Source: Guadua angustifolia (taxonomy: Eukaryota; Streptophyta; Magnoliopsida; Poales; Poaceae). From it: a stretch of DNA of 64,000 bases. The position numbers and the translations under genes were made by a program. Under the pieces are notes generated by a model, which saw only the letters and a program-made list of their open reading frames with translations, was not told the origin of the DNA and ran no database searches. The stretch lies in the NCBI GenBank assembly GCA_036346375.1, contig CM070510.1, positions 64,700,376 to 64,764,375 of the forward strand, given 5' to 3'. This document shows, one piece after another, positions 58,170 through 64,000 of the stretch (positions are counted from its first letter, which is position 1; each line of letters opens with the position of its first letter).

Positions 58170-59436
58170 ACTCTCATCGAAAGATCGGGACCTAAAATCA
58201 CATCATCGTCGAGTTTGCAAAAAGCGCTATGTCATCCGCATACATGGAAGCTCGTGAGTCAGCCGACCGAAGTGGCAACAGGGCTAGCACACCTTCCCTC
58301 GCCACTGTGGTAAAGATGCGTTGCAAGGGGTCGATCGCTAATATGAACAACATTGGCGAGAGCGGATCCTCATGCCGAAGCCCTCTTCTGTGAGTAATAA
58401 GACGTCCTGGCATCCCATTTAGGATGATTTTAGACCTAGCCGACATCAATAATAGAGAAACCCAGTCTCTCCATCGTTGGCCGAATCTTAGATTTTGCAA
58501 CAGCTCAATGAGGTATTCTTAACTGACCGAGTCAAACGCTTTGGATATATTTAGCTTTATAAAGAGGGACGCAATTCTCTTCCTGTGCAGCTCCTTGGTC
58601 ATGTTGTGGACATAAATGAAATTTTTCTGAATTGATCTGTGCTTAATGAAAAGTGGATTGATTGATGAAAACAACCTGATTAAGCACTTTTGCCAATCTA
58701 TTGGCCAATAATTTGGTGAAGATCTTGACGAAGCTATGAATCAGACTTATTGGTCTGTAATCTGCAATGTACTTTGCCTCCCTCTTTTTTTGGCAGAAGC
58801 ACTATATGTGCGGAGTTCAAGAGATGAAGCTTGTGCCCTCTGAGATGTTATAACTATTGGATAGAAGATAGAAGATCATCCCGAATAATCTCCCAGCAGG
58901 GTGCATAGAATGCCCCAATAAACCCATCCGGTCCTGGAGCCTTCTCCTGAGGAAGTGAATTGATCACTTCTTTGACTTCTTCAATTTGGAACGAATGTTC
59001 GAGTTCCTCAAGATCTGCTGCCTCCATCTGCAGCGACTCCCAATTTAGTGAGTGCAACCTGTCAACCTTTTTTCCTAGTTGTTTATTGTAGAAATCATAA
59101 AGCTCCTGCTGTTTGTCGGTATGATTCGACACAAGCCGTGTGCTCATGTGAATCGATTGAATGTGATTCTTGCGTCTGCGTGTGTTGACTCTAATGTGAA
59201 AAAATCTGGTGTTCACATCCCCTTCCTTGATGAAAGTGAGCCTTGAACGCTGTCGGAGATGCATTCTGTGGATCGCTGCTATGCCAAGAAGTCTGACCTG
59301 TAAGCTGGAACGAAAGCTCCTTTCTACGTCTGATAACATTCTTCTTTCTTCGGCCTGATCTAATCGGAAAATTTACTCCCCCGCGATGGCGTAACTGCAA
59401 GCGCAGATCCCCTATCTTTTGTTTGCTCCATCTTCC
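58170..59436 (-). pseudogene. LINE fragment A: reverse transcriptase region
   Basis: On the minus strand 59339-58854 encodes the pre-RT region (Arg-Ser-Arg-x-x-x-Ile-Lys-Glu-Gly-Asp) and RT start (Ala-Pro-Gly-Pro-Asp-Gly-Phe); 58500-58198 encodes Asp-Pro-Leu-Ser-Pro-Met-Leu-Phe and the catalytic Tyr-Ala-Asp-Asp. The piece between is frameshifted. It overlaps fragment B in content and is therefore a second copy of the same LINE family. Confidence 0.8.
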
Positions 59437-59485
59437 TTTTAATCTATATGCTAAAAAGTTATATTTTTTAGCATATAGATTAAAA
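59437..59485. repeat. Perfect 21-bp-arm hairpin
   Basis: TTTTAATCTATATGCTAAAAA at 59437-59457 and its exact reverse complement at 59465-59485, loop 7 bases. It sits at the edge of LINE fragment A. Confidence 0.9.
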
Positions 59486-59689
59486 AGAGATTGAGTATGA
59501 CTAAACTATCCGTAATTATTATCTTAAGCAATATATTCAGTGTATGTATGTAGAGTAAAGTTATGTATTTATTAGAGGTATAGATGGAACATCAAAATAA
59601 TTTTGTATTGGAATATAAAATACGTCTTATATTTACGAATAAAATCATTTAAAAAAATAGTCTTTGGGCGGAGGGAGCAACAGAGACAA
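59486..59689. mobile_element. Stowaway-like remnant
   Basis: The right end, reverse complement CTCCCTCCGCCCAAAGAC, is a Stowaway terminus. The interior (TTTATTAGAGGTATAGA, TTTTGTATTGGAATATAAAAT) resembles the MITE at 51639-51896. The left end is missing or replaced by the hairpin. Confidence 0.55.
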
Positions 59690-59726
59690 CACTAGTGGAA
59701 ATGTTGAATGGACTCCCTTGGCTTAA

Positions 59727-59957
59727 TGGCCTGTTTGTTTTAGCTTTTGATTCTAGATTCTAGCCTTAAAAGCAGAATAAAAAACAAACAGTCTGATTCT
59801 AAAATTCTATTCTCACAATCCAGCCCATACATATACACTAGAATCTACAATACACTTCATGTGTACTTTTGGATTCCAGCTTTTGAAAAACCAACTTCTC
59901 TACAGCCACAATCCAAAATCAACTTTTAGAGAATCCAAAGCTGAAATAAACAGGCCC
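59727..59957. mobile_element. Tourist-like MITE (231 bp)
   Basis: TAA flanks it (59724-59726, 59958-59960). Terminal inverted repeats of about 27 bp (GGCCTGTTTGTTTTAGCTTT against GGCCTGTTTATTTCAGCTTT) differ at few positions. TAA TSD and GGCCTGTTT ends fit PIF/Harbinger-derived Tourist elements. Confidence 0.8.
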
Positions 59958-60088
59958 TAAGATAGCTACAGGACATGAGCTGATGCTGCACATGATGTTG
60001 TTCTGTTGTTGCTTGGGCTGCTACTGCAAACTTACAATTGGACACATACGCACACTTGTCATGATTCTCAATAGAGATAAACAGAACT

Positions 60089-60337
60089 CTCTTCGGTTAT
60101 AAATAGTTATCGTTTTAGACATGGTGCAGTTAAATTTTTAAATTTTTTATTATCGATATCTTTTAAATATTTAAATTAGATCATGAAAATCATATGCGTA
60201 GATTTATCTTGAAAAGTATTTTCACAATATTATAATTCTATAAATACATTATAATAAAAATTAATATATGGTCAATATATATGTTTTGAAAACCGTATCG
60301 ATGTACAAAAAACACAACTATCTATGACTAGAAGGAG
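60089..60337. mobile_element. Stowaway-like MITE
   Basis: The left CTCTTCGGTTATAAATAGTT and the right end's reverse complement CTCCTTCTAGTCATAGATAG are imperfect inverted repeats; TA follows the right end. Confidence 0.5.
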
Positions 60338-60549
60338 TATGTCATACAAAAACCTTGCCACATCGTTGTGTGACAGCCAAAACTACTGAGTAATTGTACA
60401 TCATTTCTTTTGGTTTCCTGAGAAGTAAGATTGATCTGAGAAGAAGAAGAAAGAAGAAGATTAAGAAGGGAAAAAAAAGGGACATGTATCATCAATCACT
60501 GTATCCTCTATTCGATCTGTAGTCATTCATGTTGCTGATCAAGTGTCAC

Positions 60550-60764
60550 GGAGTCACCTGAGGAGGTCGAGCGCCTTCCGGAGCACGGGCCTGAACCGCC
60601 GGACGTCGAGCCTGACGTCCTGCTTGCCGAGGTAGATGTCCTTGACGAGCGACCAGCTCTGCTTGTGGATGGGCAGCGGGTCGAGGAACACCGGGTGCGC
60701 CCTCGGGTACATCTTCGACAGCGTGCTCTCCTCCGCGGTGATGTTGTACTGCAGGTACCGCACA
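60550..60764 (-). other. Possible captured last exon of an unknown host gene
   Basis: On the minus strand a strong acceptor (GTACCTGCAG) is followed by about 68 clean codons rich in charged residues (Lys-Met-Tyr-Pro-Arg-Ala-His-Pro, Lys-Asp-Ile-Tyr-Leu-Gly-Lys-Gln) ending Asp-Leu-Leu-Arg-TGA. It is GC-rich in third positions, unlike the LINE sequence it is fused to at about 60770. I do not recognise the protein. Confidence 0.4.
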
Positions 60765-63215
60765 GTAGCTCAATTAGGTACTCCCAGCTGATTGAGTTGA
60801 ACGCCCTTGATATATCCATCTTTATCAGAAGGGACGGTTTCCCCTTCCTGTGAAGCTCCTTAGTCAGGCCGCTGACGAAGAGGAAATTATCCTGGATCGA
60901 TCTCCGTTTGATGAATGTAGACTGACTTGGGGAAACAATGCGGTGGAGCACCTTTGCCAGTCTGTTAGCCAAAAGTTTTGTGAATATCTTTGCAAAACTG
61001 TGGATCAGACTAATCGGCCTGTAGTCCGAGATCCTGCTGGCGTCTCTCCTTTTAGGTAGAAGCACAATGTGAGCCGAGTTCAGAAGGTGCAGATGACGTC
61101 CACTTAGGTCATATAGCTGATGAATGGCTGCCATAAATCATTCTGAATAATGGTCCAACAAGCGGAATAAAATTTGCCGATAAATCCATCTGGACCTAGT
61201 GCCTTTTCCTGTGGAGCTGAGGAAATCACTTCATGGACCTCCTCAGGCTGGAATGGCAGCTCTAACTCCCCGAGTTCCTCGGACTCTAATTGCAAGGAAT
61301 GCCAATTTAGAGAATGCTGCCTTTGAACCTTCCGACCCAGATGGTCGAAAAAGAAGTGAAAGAGCTCTTGCTGCTTGTCCTGATGATTGACCAGGATAGC
61401 CGAATCTGTTTGGATGCTCTAAATGTGAGTCTTACGCCTACGCGTGTTAACCCTGTTGTGAAAGAACCTGGAATTGGCATCGCCCTCTTTGATTAAAGAT
61501 ATGCGCGATCGTTGGCGAAGGCGTACTCTTTGGATCGCAGCAATCCCAAGCAGCCTAACTCGAAGGGAAGACCTGAAAGCCCTTTCAGAGTCTAGCAAAG
61601 GTCTCCCTTCTTCCGCCTTGTCAAAGCAAAATATAAGCTCTCCGACGATCGCAAACTGCAACTGGAGGTTTCCCACCTTCTGTTTGCTCCAAGCCCTGAG
61701 AGCCTTCGCCGTTCTAGCCAGCTTTATGTGAACCCTGAGAAGAGCATCCTGAGACGATACTGGTTTACTCCAGACCGAGTGAACCACCTGGAGGAAGTCT
61801 GGCATTCTAGTCCAGAATGATTCGAACCTGAATCCTGAGAATCCGTGCTGTGTAATAGAACCCTACAGAAGTAAAGGGCAGTGGTCCGATGCGAGCGAAG
61901 ATATGGCCTGAAGAAAACAGTCCGGGAACATGGAATCCCAATCCTTGGAGGCAAAGACCCTGTCTATCCTTGATAAGGTGGGATTTTGTCTATCATTGGA
62001 CCAAGTGAATAACCTGCCATTTAGAGAGATTTCCTTGAGCTCGGTGTTGTCAAGAGTCCTTCTGAAAGCTCCCATGATTGCCCTGTTTAGGTTACCATTG
62101 TCTTATCGGCGGCCTGATAAATCATATTGAAATCACCTTGGATGAGCCACTCCGGGCGCATCTGTCCCTTCAGGGACCGGATCTCCTGCATGAATTCCCT
62201 TTTCTGTCGGTCTGACTGGCCCGTAGACCACCGAGCAGGACCATCTGGAGCCATCACTCTTCATTAGAATAGTCGCCGAGACGGAGTACGTCCCTGCATG
62301 CACTTCCTGAAGGTGGAAGTGGTCGGTAGAAGCGGCCAGCAAAATGCCTCCACGCGTGCCCTGGGCCGGAAGACAACAATGATTCTCGACGAAACTGGAA
62401 CCCAACATCTGAGCGATGAGAGATTGGTCCGTGGCCTGAAGTTTTGTCTCTTGCTGTCTTGCAAACACACAATGGTTGCACCTGTGTCCTTCACCAATTG
62501 CCTGATCACCGCTCTCTTCGCCAGGGAATTGCATCCTCGGACATTCCAAGTTATAAGTCTGCAAGTGTGCTGGGCCATGATCTGGATGCAGCGCAGCAAC
62601 TGAGAAACAGGGTGCTTGTCGCCGACCTGGATAACCGGGTAGCAGACGGAAGCAGAAAAGAAAAAACATGAAAGAAACTCCGGACTGATCCGGAATGACA
62701 GAGAGGGCAACCCTGCATATACTGCCCAAGATGTACATCAGTTCCATACAAAAGCAGTCCCCAAAAGAAGCTAATTCCTAGAGACCGACATGGATAAAGA
62801 CTACTGGGATTGATACAGAATCGACATCTCCCAGGCCAAGGAAACAGCTGGTGCACTGGGTGAACACAGACGACAACAGGATGATATGTACAGACAAAAG
62901 ACATGCTGCAGGACATGGGCATTATGGAATCAACTAACGACGAGACTGAACCGGACTGAGACATGTTGACAAGAAACAGTGGAAACACCGGTGACCACTC
63001 GACGACCCCCTGGGCCAGCAGAACATTCATGCAGCCGAGATGTCCCAGGAGCCCGCACCAGTTGCCTTGAGCAGATCGCTTTGAAGCTTCACGCCAGCCA
63101 GATCAGCAAGAGCCTGAATCACTTCAGCTGAGAGCGGTTTGCCAAAGCTCTGAATGTACTTCTGTAGCTGGTCAGCGTCCATGGAACTGCCGGAGAGGAG
63201 CCCCATTTTTTTTTG
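60765..63215 (-). pseudogene. LINE fragment B: ORF1 end, endonuclease, part of reverse transcriptase
   Basis: Reading down the minus strand: an ORF1 C-terminal segment ending near 63028 (Phe-Gly-Lys-Pro-Leu-Ser, Leu-Ala-Asp-Leu-Ala-Gly); endonuclease from about 62575 (Trp-Asn-Val-Arg-Gly, then Ser-Asp-His-Cys-Pro near 61880); pre-RT 61805-61420; RT start (Gly-Pro-Asp-Gly-Phe) near 61190 and Tyr-Arg-Pro-Ile-Ser-Leu, Lys-Met-Asp-Ile-Ser-Arg-Ala-Phe to 60770, where it stops abruptly. Frames change at least five times. Confidence 0.85.
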
Positions 63216-63654
63216 CGATCTGGACTTGCGCCTTCTCTGCTGTGGTCAACTTGGAGGTCTCTTTGCTTGCTAGACGAGCACTTCTCCTCTCCATTTTGCT
63301 TGCGCCGCTGTTTTCACATGCCACTCATGGCTGACGGATCATTTTGCAATGGCTACTTAGTTGCTTTCCCTTTTTCTTTGGCTCTTGGTGATCAACGCTC
63401 TCATGACTTGTAAATTGGATACTTCTCGCAACATGCTGAAACTGAATGGTTTCTCATTTAAGGACGCTGTAAATTGGATGCTCCTAGCAACATACTGAAA
63501 CACTGATTGGTTTCTCGTTTGATAGATAGGAATTGAAGGCATAAGGATCCCATTTTTTGATAATGCTGCATCAGGCATCAAGTGAAATGACCAGAGGAGT
63601 AAAATCTACCATCGGAGTAAAATCTACTCCAGGTAGTCTTAGAATTTCCAGTAC

Positions 63655-63851
63655 AGTCCTGATTAATTAGGGAAGAAAGGGCTAGAACCATCATTTCCAG
63701 AGCCTAAATTAATTTAGAAAACGAGATAAGTTAGGTAAAATGACAAATGTAAGAGTGGTAATTGTTTAGAGTGGCATATATTATATTATGATGTTTTGAG
63801 TGGCAAAAATTGAAGAGACAATGTTTAGAGTGGCAAAGATTGCATTTTCTC
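63655..63851 (-). repeat. Right TIR of the Mutator-like element
   Basis: About 197 bp, the reverse complement of the left arm, ending GCATTTTCTC at the TSD. The short stretch 63861-64000 beyond it shows no gene. Confidence 0.88.
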
Positions 63852-64000
63852 ATTAATTAACACCAGCACTTCATTTCCCACCATTCATACCATATTTCCA
63901 TTACAAGAGGACGATCGACTTGGAGTAGTAGGCTGCTTAAAGAGACAGTAAATACATTATTTAGAAGCCATGAACATGGCCGGTATTGATGATTGGCAGC

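Larger units (their letters stand above)
55850..63851. mobile_element. Mutator-like element, 8002 bp, non-autonomous, with 9-bp TSD
   Basis: ATTAATTAA occurs exactly at 55841-55849 and 63852-63860. Both ends read GAGAAAATGCAATCTTTGCC inward once a LINE insertion (55867-56710) is removed from the left arm, and the inverted match continues for about 200 bp. Long TIRs plus a 9-bp TSD define the Mutator type. No MURA transposase was found; the interior is mostly minus-strand LINE sequence plus small MITEs and unassigned fragments. It begins 168 bp after the NPF stop codon. Confidence 0.88.

Overview
The window is nuclear DNA from a grass (Poaceae): GC-rich intron-split genes, grass-type SIRE/Maximus Copia elements, L1-type LINEs, Mutator-type, Stowaway-like and Tourist-like elements, and short intergenic gene islands buried in nested transposons. 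I cannot fix the species from sequence alone. Coordinates given to the base were read off splice sites, start/stop codons or target-site duplications (TSDs); those marked approximate were not.

Four host genes can be modelled completely and all read without a frameshift. (1) 9899-11059 (+): thylakoid-lumen 16.5 kDa/MPH2-like protein, 4 exons, 227 aa, with a twin-arginine lumenal signal. (2) 12103-15899 (-): a plant-specific protein of unknown function with the TIGR01589 domain, 6 coding exons, 295 aa, with a TRIM-like mini-LTR composite in its last intron. (3) 22454-23246 (-): a CID5/6-like poly(A)-binding-protein-interacting protein with PAM2 motif and CUE domain, 161 aa; a 7.1 kb LINE with a perfect 14-bp TSD lies just upstream, probably inside its 5'UTR intron. 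(4) 53378-55682 (+): an NPF8-like (NRT1/PTR family) transporter, 5 exons, 583 aa, whose first-helix ExxER proton-coupling motif is altered. A degraded neprosin-like fragment lies at 4895-5274 (-).

Layout. 1-3655: Copia element(s), minus strand, with a 2.6 kb LTR flanked by a primer-binding site on one side and a polypurine tract on the other. 3656-9650: LINE fragment, MITEs and a chimeric insert between two ~0.5 kb direct repeats. 9.9-16.3 kb: two genes. 16.7-21.9 kb: AT-rich repeats, several with 9-12 bp TSDs. 22.4-32.5 kb: CID gene plus LINE. 33754-49981: a three-level nest, namely a Gypsy-type solo LTR, interrupted by a SIRE-type solo LTR, interrupted by an 11.4 kb SIRE-type Copia element, each level with its own TSD. 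50-53.2 kb: small repeats, a Stowaway-like MITE and a tRNA-type SINE. 53.4-55.7 kb: NPF gene. 55841-63860: an 8.0 kb Mutator-like element with ~200-bp terminal inverted repeats and a perfect 9-bp TSD, packed with LINE sequence and possible captured exons.

Most unusual signals: arrays of short palindromes (core CGGANNNTCCG) in the SIRE-type LTRs and again in front of an intact extra ORF of the complete Copia element; the coexistence in that element of near-identical LTRs, intact gag and extra ORF, but a shattered pol; the loss of ExxER in the transporter; and the 8 kb Mutator-like element with a LINE nested inside its own terminal repeat.
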